From: Ferruginibacter albus
GTDB taxonomy: Bacteria > Bacteroidota > Bacteroidia > Chitinophagales > Chitinophagaceae
Direction: 5' to 3'
Length of the DNA stretch: 64,000 bases
Assembly (NCBI RefSeq): GCF_020042285.1
Contig: NZ_CP083388.1
Span: 1-64,000, forward strand
In this document: one piece after another, positions 26,801 to 34,692 of the stretch
Position numbering within the stretch: the stretch's first letter is position 1
Layout of the letters: the number at the start of each line of letters is the position of its first letter
Program-made: the position numbers and the translations under genes
The notes under the pieces: model-generated
The model's database searches: none
Told to the model about the DNA's origin: nothing
Seen by the model: only the letters and a program-made list of their open reading frames with translations

Positions 26801-27608
26801 GGAACAAAAAGAACATCTGCGTAAACTATTATATCCATTCATCTTGCGCCGCACTAAAGAGCAGGTTGCAAAAGATCTGCCGGAAAAAACAGAAACAATT
26901 TTGTTCTGCGAAATGGAAACAGAACAACGCAAAATTTATGATGCGTATCGTAACAGCTATCGTGATAAGATCATGGGTGTTATTGATGAACAAGGTATCG
27001 ATAAATCTCAGCTGACCATTTTACAAGGCTTAATGAAGTTGCGCCAGATATGTGACAGCCCGGCTATTTTAAATGAAGAAGAAAAATATCCCAACCATTC
27101 TATTAAGCTGGAAGAGCTGGCAAGAGAGATCGCTGAAAATATTGGTGAGCACAAGGCGTTAGTGTTCTCCCAGTTTTTAGGAATGTTAGCATTAATAAAA
27201 GAAAAATTAAAGGAACAGAATATTCCTTTCGAATATTTTGATGGAAGTTCAACAACGAATGAACGTCAAAAAGCTATTGAGAATTTCCAGGGCAACGATG
27301 AATGCAGAGTATTCCTGATTTCATTAAAAGCCGGTGGTGTCGGTCTTAACCTTACTGCTGCAGATTATGTTTACATTGTTGATCCCTGGTGGAATCCTGC
27401 TGTTGAGCAACAAGCCATAGATCGTACGCACCGTATCGGGCAAACGAAAAACATTTTTGCTTACCGGATGATATGCATTGATACGATTGAAGACAAAATT
27501 CTTCAATTACAAGAACGTAAGCGAGCATTGGCTAAGGATCTTATAGCCGATGATGCAGGCTTTGTTAAGTCGCTTACAAAAGCAGATGTGGAATATTTAT
27601 TTAGTTAA
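23844..27608 (+). CDS. SNF2-family helicase with two SWIM zinc fingers
   Basis: A 1254-residue Swi2/Snf2 ATPase. Two SWIM-type motifs sit at the N-terminus: CSCPYNIGDICRH (about 73-85) and CNCLENEHPLCEH (about 180-192). The long middle has no clear motif. The ATPase core has LADDMGLGKT (Walker A near residue 820), DESQ as box II near 914, SGTPLQNN and the C-terminal QAIDRTHRIGQTKN. Such proteins remodel or translocate on DNA. No ATG begins the frame: it opens at 23838 after a TAA, so a TTG at 23844 is the likely start; the first ATG (23940) would cut into the conserved N-terminus. Confidence 0.92.
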   Translation: MALSHLIKYVYNTGTDEVIRRGKKIHSTGLVEMIEHDELMNSVTLRVKDDIYNTYYKVNIQKYDDPKSMTLRCSCPYNIGDICRHEAAALFLLQELIDKNMLSGNSIQYNQRHTVAKMKFIDLKVIRLLASPAIYETAENILRTTKAVINKAANETVEAELDYNGQLFSLVIQKNDERNFDTSCNCLENEHPLCEHKTALFLQLLNAYGANYFDSIRNWDKEKNKLLQIYGYSLEDDLNGKFEFIYKEGKPFLKVLDTSIKRVAPVAVPDKPHYMREQQQAAEVVTETAVVTAPAIKKLGIVFNFNSTTYPYFIVDAIQGEADEENRKFVSKPEKLDLTKYVNTDFFSEEDKMLLQQIRKLQSSEINKYINRNSPFSGIWENIIHNENDELPEETKALIVEYLQPKLKKIFEEQSAGSFVYYLPVKKAFKTENLAEVSLGNNFIVPQFKIEAKNSHFELQCKVNANGASHSIIDNEHDNGLLFLYNHVFYLWKKPEDVLQVEKFLKKGSIKLDKENWTEQMQKLIMPLTKEYEVEFDKSLIKEVKSGEPEVSLLLQEKGDYLVFQPVYNYKGYQTKPNDKDTVTIPEGDKILIIHRNKEAEQRFVDKLSSLHSQFSKTQDGSGFVLKGTEVLRNNWFFLFIDAMKDSKIPVYGFEALKNFRFNTARPSTHIHVSSGLDWFDAKVEIDFEGQRVGINDIKKALADKRSFVQLGDGTLGILPEEWLKKYSLLFKVGDGKNNQLRLSKYHMSVIDELYETRNAEELSFALDEKFERLREFKHIPEIDTPAELQSILRPYQVSGYHWLNYLNDVGWGGILADDMGLGKTVQALTMLQHYKNKEGSLKAIVVCPTTLIYNWENEIKKFTPQLTWRIHHGGLRTRDIEELQKYNVIVTTYGTLRSDATVLMRIMYDYVVLDESQAIKNPSSKVTKAACLLTAKNRLCMSGTPLQNNTFDIFAQMNFLNPGLLGSMEFFRNEFATPIDKFGEQEQKEHLRKLLYPFILRRTKEQVAKDLPEKTETILFCEMETEQRKIYDAYRNSYRDKIMGVIDEQGIDKSQLTILQGLMKLRQICDSPAILNEEEKYPNHSIKLEELAREIAENIGEHKALVFSQFLGMLALIKEKLKEQNIPFEYFDGSSTTNERQKAIENFQGNDECRVFLISLKAGGVGLNLTAADYVYIVDPWWNPAVEQQAIDRTHRIGQTKNIFAYRMICIDTIEDKILQLQERKRALAKDLIADDAGFVKSLTKADVEYLFS

Positions 27609-27743
27609 TTAAGACGCAATAAAATTTTTCCAACGTTTGAAATCTTTTGCAGATTCAGATACAAAAAGATTTTGGAAAGATTCAGCAATGAATTTGAGCA
27701 ATCCATTAAAATAGGTAGCGGTTTTTGGGCTTTGGTTTTCCAT
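27609..27743 (-). CDS. 44-residue conserved-looking small protein
   Basis: ATG at 27741-27743 gives MENQSPKTATYFNGLLKFIA, then ESFQNLFVSESAKDFKRWKNFIAS and TAA. The composition is that of an amphipathic helical protein. It ends almost on the SNF2 gene stop, tail to tail. No family recognised; supported only by reading frame and composition. Confidence 0.4.
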   Translation of the reverse strand: MENQSPKTATYFNGLLKFIAESFQNLFVSESAKDFKRWKNFIAS

Positions 27744-27856
27744 AGATTTTTCGATTTTAGAATGTAAAATAAAAGATATTGGGTTTTATTATCAATAGCA
27801 TTTTTTCTAATTTTTTAAATCAGTAATTTCCGCAATTACCCATCGAATTTGTCAAT

Positions 27857-27882
27857 AAACCTCCGGTTTTAGCCGGAGGTTT
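27857..27882. terminator. Terminator, perfect 10-bp hairpin
   Basis: AAACCTCCGG-TTTTAG-CCGGAGGTTT. On the minus strand it lies 24 bases after the 51-residue gene at 27906-28061; on the plus strand it could serve the SNF2 gene. Confidence 0.85.
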
Positions 27883-27905
27883 TGTTTATTCTGAGGGTTA
27901 GTAAC

Positions 27906-28061
27906 TTATTTTACTAAAGGTTCGTGCCAGTGTTGACGGAACCTTTTATTTTTCTTACTATAATATTTAACAGTATATCCGTCTGAGGTATGTAACAAGC
28001 GATTAAAAAAGTTTCTAATTTCCTGTACAATGGGGTGCGAAATGTTTTTCAAGGTTTTCAT
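27906..28061 (-). CDS. 51-residue basic small protein
   Basis: ATG at 28059-28061 gives MKTLKNISHPIVQEIRNFFN, then RLLHTSDGYTVKYYSKKNKR and FRQHWHEPLVK. It is basic and aromatic and has a strong terminator just downstream, which supports it being a real gene. No family recognised; a nucleic-acid-binding role would fit the charge but is a guess. Confidence 0.5.
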   Translation of the reverse strand: MKTLKNISHPIVQEIRNFFNRLLHTSDGYTVKYYSKKNKRFRQHWHEPLVK

Positions 28062-28180
28062 ACTCGTATATTGGATTTTACATCTACTTCAACGGAAACA
28101 AATAAGCTTTATTGTGTATATGGTGTATTTTTGATAAAAAAGATAACTTTCTATAGCTGTATATAACTTCTTCTAACAAA

Positions 28181-28205
28181 AAGAGAGGCTTTCATAGCCT
28201 CTCTT
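28181..28205. terminator. Terminator of asnS
   Basis: AAGAGAGGCT-TTCAT-AGCCTCTCTT, a perfect 10-bp hairpin 23 bases after the asnS stop. Confidence 0.85.
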
Positions 28206-28227
28206 TATAAACACTCTTTTTTAATTA

Positions 28228-29673
28228 TTAAAATTCTGCACTCTTCGGATAACGCGGAAAAGGAATTACATCTCTTATATTTCCCATACCGGTCACAAAC
28301 TGTACCATACGCTCAAAACCCAATCCAAACCCTGCGTGCGGACAAGCACCAAACTTTCTTGTATCCAAGTACCACCAAAGCTCTTCTGCAGGAATATGCA
28401 TTTCTTCCATCCGCTGTAATAACAGATCTAATCTTTCCTCTCTTTGCGAACCACCAACAATTTCACCAATGCCCGGCGCTAATATATCCATTGCTGCCAC
28501 GGTTTTACCATCATCATTCTGACGCATGTAAAACGCTTTTATCTCTTTGGGATAATTAGTGAGTATTACCGGTTTTTTAAAATGTTTTTCTACTAAATAA
28601 CGTTCATGCTCACTTTGCAGATCAACTCCCCATTTATCTACAATGTATTGAAATTTCTTTTTCTTGTTGTGATTGCTTTCTTTTAAAATTTCAATTGCTT
28701 CTGTATAGGTCAATCGTTCAAAATCATTATCAACTACAAATTTTAATTTTTCGATCAAGCCTAATTCACTGCGTTCGTTTTGTGGCTTTTGCTTTTCTTC
28801 TTCTTCCAAACGTTGCGCTAAAAACTCCAGGTCTTCTTTGTTATTATCCATTGCATAACGGATAATGTATTTAATGAATTCTTCCGCAAGGTTCATGTTA
28901 TCTTCCAGATCATTAAAAGCAACTTCCGGCTCAATCATCCAGAACTCAGCTAAGTGTCTGGTAGTATTGCTGTTCTCTGCACGAAAAGTTGGTCCAAATG
29001 TATAAACATCGCTGTATGCCATTGCCGCCAGTTCTCCTTCTAATTGCCCACTAACGGTAAGGTTTGTACTTCGACCAAAAAAATCTTCTTTAAAATTTAC
29101 AGAGCCATCATCGTTTTTTGGAGCGCTGCCATCAACAGGCAATGTAGTTACTCTGAACATTTCACCGGCGCCTTCTGCATCACTTGCAGTAACGATCGGC
29201 GTGTGCAGGTACACAAAGCCTTTATCGTTAAAAAACTTATGAATGGCATATGCCAATGTGTGCCGCACACGAAACACAGCACCAAATGTATTGGTACGAA
29301 AACGAAGGTGTGCAATATCTCTCAGGTATTCTAAGCTCGGGCGATTCTTTAATTGCAGCGGGTACTTTTCTGCATCGCAATCTCCCAGTATCTCAATTGC
29401 GCTTGCCTTTAATTCTATTTTTTGTCCTTTGCCAAGCGATGGAATTATTTCACCGGTTGCTTTTATACAAGCGCCTGTAGTCAATCTTTTCAAAAGAGCA
29501 TCATCAAATTTCCCCAATTCTGCTACAATCTGTAAGTTGGCATTGGTGCTTCCATCATTCAACGCTACAAACTGGTTATTTCGGAAAGTGCGCACCCATC
29601 CCATTACTGTTGCCTCATAATTGGCTTTATCTGTTGCCAATAGCTCTTTAATTTTTACTCTTTTGTTAAACAT
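28228..29673 (-). CDS. asnS: Asparaginyl-tRNA synthetase
   Basis: A 481-residue class IIb synthetase: an N-terminal OB-fold anticodon-binding domain ([20 protein letters not shown]), motif 2 [32 protein letters not shown] and motif 3 [27 protein letters not shown], which reads as asparagine rather than aspartate specific. A TATCTTTG box at 29693-29700 on the minus strand is the probable promoter. Confidence 0.96.
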   Translation of the reverse strand: MFNKRVKIKELLATDKANYEATVMGWVRTFRNNQFVALNDGSTNANLQIVAELGKFDDALLKRLTTGACIKATGEIIPSLGKGQKIELKASAIEILGDCDAEKYPLQLKNRPSLEYLRDIAHLRFRTNTFGAVFRVRHTLAYAIHKFFNDKGFVYLHTPIVTASDAEGAGEMFRVTTLPVDGSAPKNDDGSVNFKEDFFGRSTNLTVSGQLEGELAAMAYSDVYTFGPTFRAENSNTTRHLAEFWMIEPEVAFNDLEDNMNLAEEFIKYIIRYAMDNNKEDLEFLAQRLEEEEKQKPQNERSELGLIEKLKFVVDNDFERLTYTEAIEILKESNHNKKKKFQYIVDKWGVDLQSEHERYLVEKHFKKPVILTNYPKEIKAFYMRQNDDGKTVAAMDILAPGIGEIVGGSQREERLDLLLQRMEEMHIPAEELWWYLDTRKFGACPHAGFGLGFERMVQFVTGMGNIRDVIPFPRYPKSAEF

Positions 29674-30027
29674 ACCATTTAATTAAGGGCAGCAAAGATA
29701 AACTACAGACTTTACCGATTTGCTTGGCTTCGCTGATTTTTAATTGATATTATTGTTGCATTTTTCGCTCAGTAGCGATTATTATTTGAACAAATCCTTT
29801 CTTTTTGAGGATAAACTGTACCAATGTCGTCCGATCAAGCCCCCCAATGCTTATCAACAAAAAAATTGCATTTTTCGGAAAAAGCCCGTAATATTGTGGC
29901 GGAATATCAACTGATAAGGTCTTTCCAATCGTTTACTTCATCAGAATATCCAATCCAATCAATATAAATTCTCATTCAATTTTCAAGAGTTTAAGAGCGG
30001 TTAAAGAATAAATCTTTTCAATTTTTT
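29674..30027. other. Intergenic region between asnS and rho
   Basis: Divergent spacer of about 350 bases. The minus-strand -7 box TATCTTTG (29693-29700) belongs to asnS. No TAnnTTTG box for rho and no clear hairpin or small gene was found. Confidence 0.4.
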
Positions 30028-31632
30028 ATGTACGATATATTACAACTGAACGACTTGCTCGTTCCTGAGTTGCAAGACATAGCAGAACAACTAAGCATAC
30101 CCAACTACAAAAAATTAGACAAACAGGACCTTGTTTATAAGATCCTGGATAAACAAGCGACTATGAACGCAGAAAACAAAAATGAAGACGCTAAGCCAAA
30201 ACGCAAGCGTATTGTAAAAGCTACCACAGCGAACAGCACCGAAGATGCGGAAGTGATGCAGGAAAAAGCAAAGCCTGCGAGGAAACAAGAACCAGTGGCA
30301 GAACGGAAAAAATCAACTAAAAAGGAAGAGGCTGAGGAAGAAGATCTTCATCCCCTTACGGAAGAAGAAACTACAGTGCCTGCAGCCATTGCTTCTTTAT
30401 TGCATGAAGAAGACTCTCAACAGCCGGAAGCTTTTGTTGAGCCTGAATTACCAAGCTATCCTCAAAAATATCAAAACAACCGTCGTGATAGAGACCCTAA
30501 CTTATTCAATATAGAATTTGATGGTGTTATACTGGGCGAAGGTGTTTTGGAAATGATGCCTGATGGCTATGGCTTTTTAAGAAGCAGCGATTATAATTAT
30601 CTTTCATCACCCGATGATATTTATGTTTCGCCAAGCCAGATAAAATTATTCGGGCTAAAAACCGGTGATACTGTATATGGCTCTGTTCGTCCACCTAAAG
30701 AAGGTGAAAAATATTTTGCTTTATTAAAAGTAGAAACCATCAACGGTAAATCGCCGGAAGAAGTAAGAGACCGTGTGCCTTTTGATTATTTAACACCGTT
30801 ATTTCCATTTGAAAAATTAAATCTTAGTATCAAGTCTGATAATTACAGCACTCGTATAATGGACCTGTTTACGCCAATTGGTAAAGGCCAGCGTGGATTG
30901 ATTGTAGCGCAACCTAAAACAGGTAAAACCATGTTGCTGAAAGAAGTGGCAAATGCTATTGCAGAAAATCATCCGGAATGTTATTTAATGATCGTGTTGG
31001 TAGATGAACGTCCGGAAGAGGTAACAGATATGGAACGTAGCGTAAAAGCAGAAGTGATCGCATCCACATTCGATGAGCCTGCTGAAAAGCACGTGAAGGT
31101 TAGCACTATTGCATTACAAAAAGCCAAACGTTTAGTAGAGTGTGGTCATGACGTGGTAATACTGTTAGACAGTATTACACGTTTGGCAAGAGCACATAAT
31201 ACCGTTGCTCCTTCGTCCGGTAAGGTTTTATCGGGTGGTGTGGAAGCGAATGCAATGCAAAAGCCTAAACAGTTTTTTGGTGCAGCACGTAAAATTGAAA
31301 ATGGCGGCTCTTTAACAATATTGGCAACAGCATTGGTGGATACCGGTAGCAAAATGGACGAAGTTATTTTTGAAGAATTTAAAGGTACCGGCAACATGGA
31401 GTTGCAGCTGGATAGAAGATTATCAAACAAACGCATTTTCCCTGCTATTGATATTGTAGCATCAAGCACACGTAGAGATGATCTGTTATTAGACAAAGAT
31501 GTTTTTCAACGTATGTGGATCCTGCGCAAACACATGGCAGATATGAATCAGGAAGAAGCAATTTCTACTTTGCTTAAGAATATGAAGGGTACAAAAGATA
31601 ACCTGGAGTTTCTTACAAGTATGAATGGATAA
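30028..31632 (+). CDS. rho: Transcription termination factor Rho
   Basis: A 534-residue Rho, an RNA-dependent hexameric ATPase that ends transcription. Rho_N helical domain is at 1-45; a charged, low-complexity insert of about 100 residues ([30 protein letters not shown]) separates it from the RNA-binding cold-shock-like domain ([21 protein letters not shown]). The RecA-like core has [11 protein letters not shown] (Walker A) and [13 protein letters not shown] (Walker B). The insert is normal for Bacteroidota and makes the protein longer than the E. coli one. Confidence 0.97.
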   Translation: MYDILQLNDLLVPELQDIAEQLSIPNYKKLDKQDLVYKILDKQATMNAENKNEDAKPKRKRIVKATTANSTEDAEVMQEKAKPARKQEPVAERKKSTKKEEAEEEDLHPLTEEETTVPAAIASLLHEEDSQQPEAFVEPELPSYPQKYQNNRRDRDPNLFNIEFDGVILGEGVLEMMPDGYGFLRSSDYNYLSSPDDIYVSPSQIKLFGLKTGDTVYGSVRPPKEGEKYFALLKVETINGKSPEEVRDRVPFDYLTPLFPFEKLNLSIKSDNYSTRIMDLFTPIGKGQRGLIVAQPKTGKTMLLKEVANAIAENHPECYLMIVLVDERPEEVTDMERSVKAEVIASTFDEPAEKHVKVSTIALQKAKRLVECGHDVVILLDSITRLARAHNTVAPSSGKVLSGGVEANAMQKPKQFFGAARKIENGGSLTILATALVDTGSKMDEVIFEEFKGTGNMELQLDRRLSNKRIFPAIDIVASSTRRDDLLLDKDVFQRMWILRKHMADMNQEEAISTLLKNMKGTKDNLEFLTSMNG

Positions 31633-31651
31633 CATTCAATAAATTTTTTAT

Positions 31652-31680
31652 AAAGCCGTTACATGATAACGGCTTTTTTT
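31652..31680 (+). terminator. Terminator of rho
   Basis: AAAGCCGTTA-CATGA-TAACGGCTTT, perfect 10-bp hairpin followed by a T-run. Confidence 0.9.
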
Positions 31681-31747
31681 ATGCCATAAAAAATACTCTC
31701 AGCTTAAAATTACTCCGGAAAGCTCCTTGGGTGGCTAAAAAATTAAC

Positions 31748-31778
31748 TTGAAGTTGTGTAAAGTATACTTTACATTTG
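31748..31778 (+). promoter_or_regulatory. Promoter with a 16-bp perfect palindromic operator
   Basis: TTG at 31748-31750, 20 bases, TACATTTG at 31771-31778. The perfect palindrome GTAAAGTATACTTTAC (31758-31773) fills the spacer and overlaps the first bases of the -7 box. Bound protein would block the promoter; the XRE protein encoded by the second gene is the obvious candidate. Confidence 0.75.
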
Positions 31779-31800
31779 TTGAATAACAAATATCACAGCC

Positions 31801-32256
31801 ATGAAATTATTACTGCCACATCGATTTAAGAAAACAGGGGCTATAATTGCTCCAATAGGATTTATCCTTTGGATATGTATGCAATTGGGTTTAATTACCC
31901 GGGTGCTAATGATTGTTTTTGGAGAAAAGCCGGAAACTTCCAATAGCTCGCCATACCATCTTGCTAACGTGATCATAGCAACCATCTCATTTATTTCTTT
32001 TCTTGCAGGAATTTATTTTGTAACATTTTCCAGGGAAAAAATTGAAGATGAAATGGTGCAACGAACAAGATTGGACAGCTTTCAGTTTGCTGCATTAGCT
32101 CAAATAATATTTATAATTATTGGGTTACTGTTAATGATCTTTTTTAAGGAACCGAACGAAGGAGGTTTAATGTTTTTCTTTATCAGTGTAATATTTCTCT
32201 TTTGGCTTTGTTTTATAGCTCGTTTCAATTACATCCTGCATATCAAGATCAAGTGA
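31801..32256 (+). CDS. Four-helix membrane protein paired with an XRE regulator
   Basis: A 151-residue protein with about four membrane helices (near residues 15-38, 55-75, 95-115 and 120-145). It lies directly before, and overlaps by one base (TGATG), an XRE-type regulator gene. Two-gene units of a small membrane protein and a 65-70 residue HTH regulator are widespread in Bacteria; some are thought to respond to membrane signals. The function here is unknown. Confidence 0.75.
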   Translation: MKLLLPHRFKKTGAIIAPIGFILWICMQLGLITRVLMIVFGEKPETSNSSPYHLANVIIATISFISFLAGIYFVTFSREKIEDEMVQRTRLDSFQFAALAQIIFIIIGLLLMIFFKEPNEGGLMFFFISVIFLFWLCFIARFNYILHIKIK

Positions 32257-32456
32257 TGAAAAATTATTTAAGAGAAGAAAGAATTAACAAAGAGCTTACC
32301 CAGGTTCAATTAGCGGAAATGGTAAATGTGTCCAGGCAAACAATCATCTCAATTGAAACAGGACGTTATATTCCTTCTGTATTATTGTCTTTGAAACTGG
32401 CTACTGCTTTAGGAAAAAAAGTAGAAGCTTTATTTGAATTGGAAAAATCAGATTGA
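32256..32456 (+). CDS. XRE-family regulator, YgzD-like, 66 aa
   Basis: From ATG at 32256 the product is MKNYLREERINKELTQVQLA followed by the recognition region EMVNVSRQTIISIETGRYIPS, a complete minimal Cro/C1-type helix-turn-helix with no other domain. Translation is coupled to the membrane protein by TGATG. It probably binds the palindrome at 31758-31773 and represses the pair. Confidence 0.9.
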   Translation: MKNYLREERINKELTQVQLAEMVNVSRQTIISIETGRYIPSVLLSLKLATALGKKVEALFELEKSD

Positions 32457-32488
32457 TCTCTCTGTGAGAAAACATTTATTTTTATTGC

Positions 32489-33763
32489 ATGAAAAAACAC
32501 TGCTGCTATAAGTCCATTCTCATTTTATTATTTATTCTTCCAATAAAATTATTTGCGCAGCAGCTACCAGATCTTAGTGGACTTTGGAAAGGTGAATTGT
32601 ATGACGATACCACTCAAAAATATATTCCTTACGACTTGGCCATCAGCGAAGAGAAAGGAAAATTTAGCGGGTATTCTTATGCGGTATTTAAAACAGACAG
32701 CAGCACGGAATATGGATTAAAAGACGTTAAAATAAAAATCAAGGATGATAAGATAATTGTAGAAGATATGAATCTTATCTCTGATAATTATTCTGTTGCG
32801 CCATCAAAAAGAGTAAAGAAGTTAATGATACTTACACTAGAGGTTAAGGATTCTGTATTGATATTAAGCGGTAAATGGAAAACGAACTGGACAAAGGAGT
32901 ATCATCCCGTAACCGGAAGCGTTGAAGTAAAGAGAAAAAATTATGACTGGAAAGAACAACCGATCTTGAAAAAGTTGGCAGAAATGAAACTATCGAATGA
33001 TCTTTCCTTTTTATCAGAAGAACAAAAGAATGAACTGGCAGTAAACAATTCACCCAAACCAACAATCAACACATCCGCCAAAACAGATGCTGCTATACGT
33101 AAAGACTCAACAACCATAGCTATTGCAAAGCCTAATAAGAAAGAAAAGAAGCCGGAAATCAAGCCAATTGTTGTACAGGAAGACTCATCAACGATAGCTA
33201 TTGCTAAACCCAACAAGAAAGAAAAAAAATCAGAAGCTAAAAAAAATGTTGAGCAAAAAGATTCATCGATTGTAGCCCTTGTTGAACCGGTTAAGAAAAA
33301 TAAAAAAGAAGACAAGTCTGTTGTACAAAAAGAAAAAATAAAAGAAAAAACAGAGCAACCGATTGTTGCTAAAAAAGATGTTCCTGAAAAACCTGTTATT
33401 GCGGCAGCAAATGCCAACAAAAGAAAAACAGCTACTATTAGAACCATTGAATACAATACCGACAGCTTACTGTTTACCTTATACGATAACGGGGTGGTTG
33501 ATGGCGATACGGTAAGTATTTTAATGAACGGGAATTTAATTTTTTCTAAAGAAGGATTGACAGAAAAAGGCACTTCAAAAACTATTTATACTAAAGATAT
33601 TCCTGATTCCTTGTTATTGGTTTTATACGCAGAAAGCTTAGGAACTATTCCACCTAATACAGGCCTGTTGGTTATTAAAGATGGCAAAGCCCGTTATGAA
33701 GTTTATTTTAGCGCCGACCTGGAAAATAATGCTGCCATTGTGTTACGAAGAAAGCGGGAATGA
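32489..33763 (+). CDS. Secreted protein with lysine-rich tandem repeats
   Basis: 424 residues. A signal peptide (ILILLFILPIKLFAQ) is followed by a beta-rich domain beginning PDLSGLWKGELYDD, a lysine/glutamate-rich middle with about three diverged 25-residue repeats (IAIAKPNKKEKK twice, then VALVEPVKKNKK), and a C-terminal domain (DSLLFTLYDNGVVDGDTVSILMNG) that resembles a small beta domain found at the end of many exported Bacteroidota proteins. Function unknown; it probably lies in the periplasm or on the outer membrane. It begins 32 bases after the XRE gene. Confidence 0.75.
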   Translation: MKKHCCYKSILILLFILPIKLFAQQLPDLSGLWKGELYDDTTQKYIPYDLAISEEKGKFSGYSYAVFKTDSSTEYGLKDVKIKIKDDKIIVEDMNLISDNYSVAPSKRVKKLMILTLEVKDSVLILSGKWKTNWTKEYHPVTGSVEVKRKNYDWKEQPILKKLAEMKLSNDLSFLSEEQKNELAVNNSPKPTINTSAKTDAAIRKDSTTIAIAKPNKKEKKPEIKPIVVQEDSSTIAIAKPNKKEKKSEAKKNVEQKDSSIVALVEPVKKNKKEDKSVVQKEKIKEKTEQPIVAKKDVPEKPVIAAANANKRKTATIRTIEYNTDSLLFTLYDNGVVDGDTVSILMNGNLIFSKEGLTEKGTSKTIYTKDIPDSLLLVLYAESLGTIPPNTGLLVIKDGKARYEVYFSADLENNAAIVLRRKRE

Positions 33764-33816
33764 TAGAATGCTGATATAGATATCATCTATATTACCGCTC
33801 ATAAAAAGTCGCTGCG

Positions 33817-34050
33817 TTACTCCAGGATCTTATCAATCTTTTTAGCCAGCTCTCTATCTTTATCGGTTACAATATCTCCTTCATCGTGCGTGGAAAGCTG
33901 TATCTCCACCCTGTTCCAAACATTTGTCCATAAAGGATGATGATTCATTTTTTCTGCTTCAATAGCAACCCTTGTCATAAAGGCAAATGCTTCCGAAAAA
34001 TTTTTGAACTCAAATTTTTTATAGAGCGTATTGTTTTCTTCTATCCACAT
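33817..34050 (-). CDS. Pterin-4a-carbinolamine dehydratase
   Basis: From [15 protein letters not shown] the product is 77 residues. It has the PCD/DCoH motif [33 protein letters not shown] with the paired histidines and the later tryptophan and histidine of the active site. It dehydrates 4a-hydroxy-tetrahydropterin to recycle the cofactor of aromatic amino acid hydroxylases. A longer frame from 34080 adds ten unlikely residues. No hydroxylase gene is nearby. Confidence 0.88.
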   Translation of the reverse strand: MWIEENNTLYKKFEFKNFSEAFAFMTRVAIEAEKMNHHPLWTNVWNRVEIQLSTHDEGDIVTDKDRELAKKIDKILE

Positions 34051-34140
34051 AAAATAAAAATTAAAAAGTATAAATTTCAAATTCCCTATTGCGATAGGAT
34101 TTGTAGAGCAAGGTTTGTTCCAAAATGGGTAACAGTCAAT

Positions 34141-34584
34141 TTAAAATATTAAATGTTGCTTGTTTTTAATTTTCTCGTTGGTCATTTCAGTAACCAACTG
34201 TACACCGGGCAACGACTTTATAGATTGTACCAGGTTTTTTAATTCCTCTTCGCCTACTTCATCGCCACACAATAACCATAAAAAATCCAGGTGCTTGAAT
34301 TCAGGAAGCAAGTATTCGCCGTCGAACTGGTTATTATATAAATAATGTTTTAGGGATGAAGCCGGAACCGGATATTCATATATAGAAAAAAAATAGGTGC
34401 GTTGCTTTTTTGCCAGCTGTATTTCAATATCCGTATTCAGCCTGAACTTAAATCCTAATATTTGATTCAGCTGCCAGCTAAACTGGTAATCTTTAATAGG
34501 TGCTACAATTCCCAGCAAATGAGTGCCTTCAAAAAACTCTTCTGCCAAGGCTTCATTATCTATTTTAAGCTTGCTGGTTGCCAT
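34141..34584 (-). CDS. IPExxxVDY-family protein
   Basis: A 147-residue protein typical of Bacteroidota: the GIVAPIKDYQFSWQLNQILGFKFRL, TYFFSIYEYP, NNQ and LPEFKHLDFLWLL blocks match the IPExxxVDY family, although the naming motif is changed here to LPEFKHLDF. Its role is unknown. It is divergent from feoB. Confidence 0.8.
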   Translation of the reverse strand: MATSKLKIDNEALAEEFFEGTHLLGIVAPIKDYQFSWQLNQILGFKFRLNTDIEIQLAKKQRTYFFSIYEYPVPASSLKHYLYNNQFDGEYLLPEFKHLDFLWLLCGDEVGEEELKNLVQSIKSLPGVQLVTEMTNEKIKNKQHLIF

Positions 34585-34679
34585 AATTACAAAGTTATTT
34601 GATTGTACGAATTTTCAGCTGTTTAGATGCATTCGAAATCTCTTTCTTAAATCGTAACCCGCAAACCGTTCATTAGCGT

Positions 34680-34687
34680 TAATTTTG
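34680..34687 (+). promoter_or_regulatory. -7 box of feoB, close to the start codon
   Basis: TAATTTTG fits TAnnTTTG. The TTG start codon is at 34693, only 5 bases after the box, implying a leaderless transcript or a start upstream of what is annotated. Confidence 0.45.
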
Positions 34688-34692
34688 CAACC

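Noticed and set aside
32941..33573. 210-codon open frame on the minus strand
   Set aside because: Antisense to the lysine-rich repeats of the exported protein; the serine/phenylalanine-rich translation is the expected complement of lysine codons.
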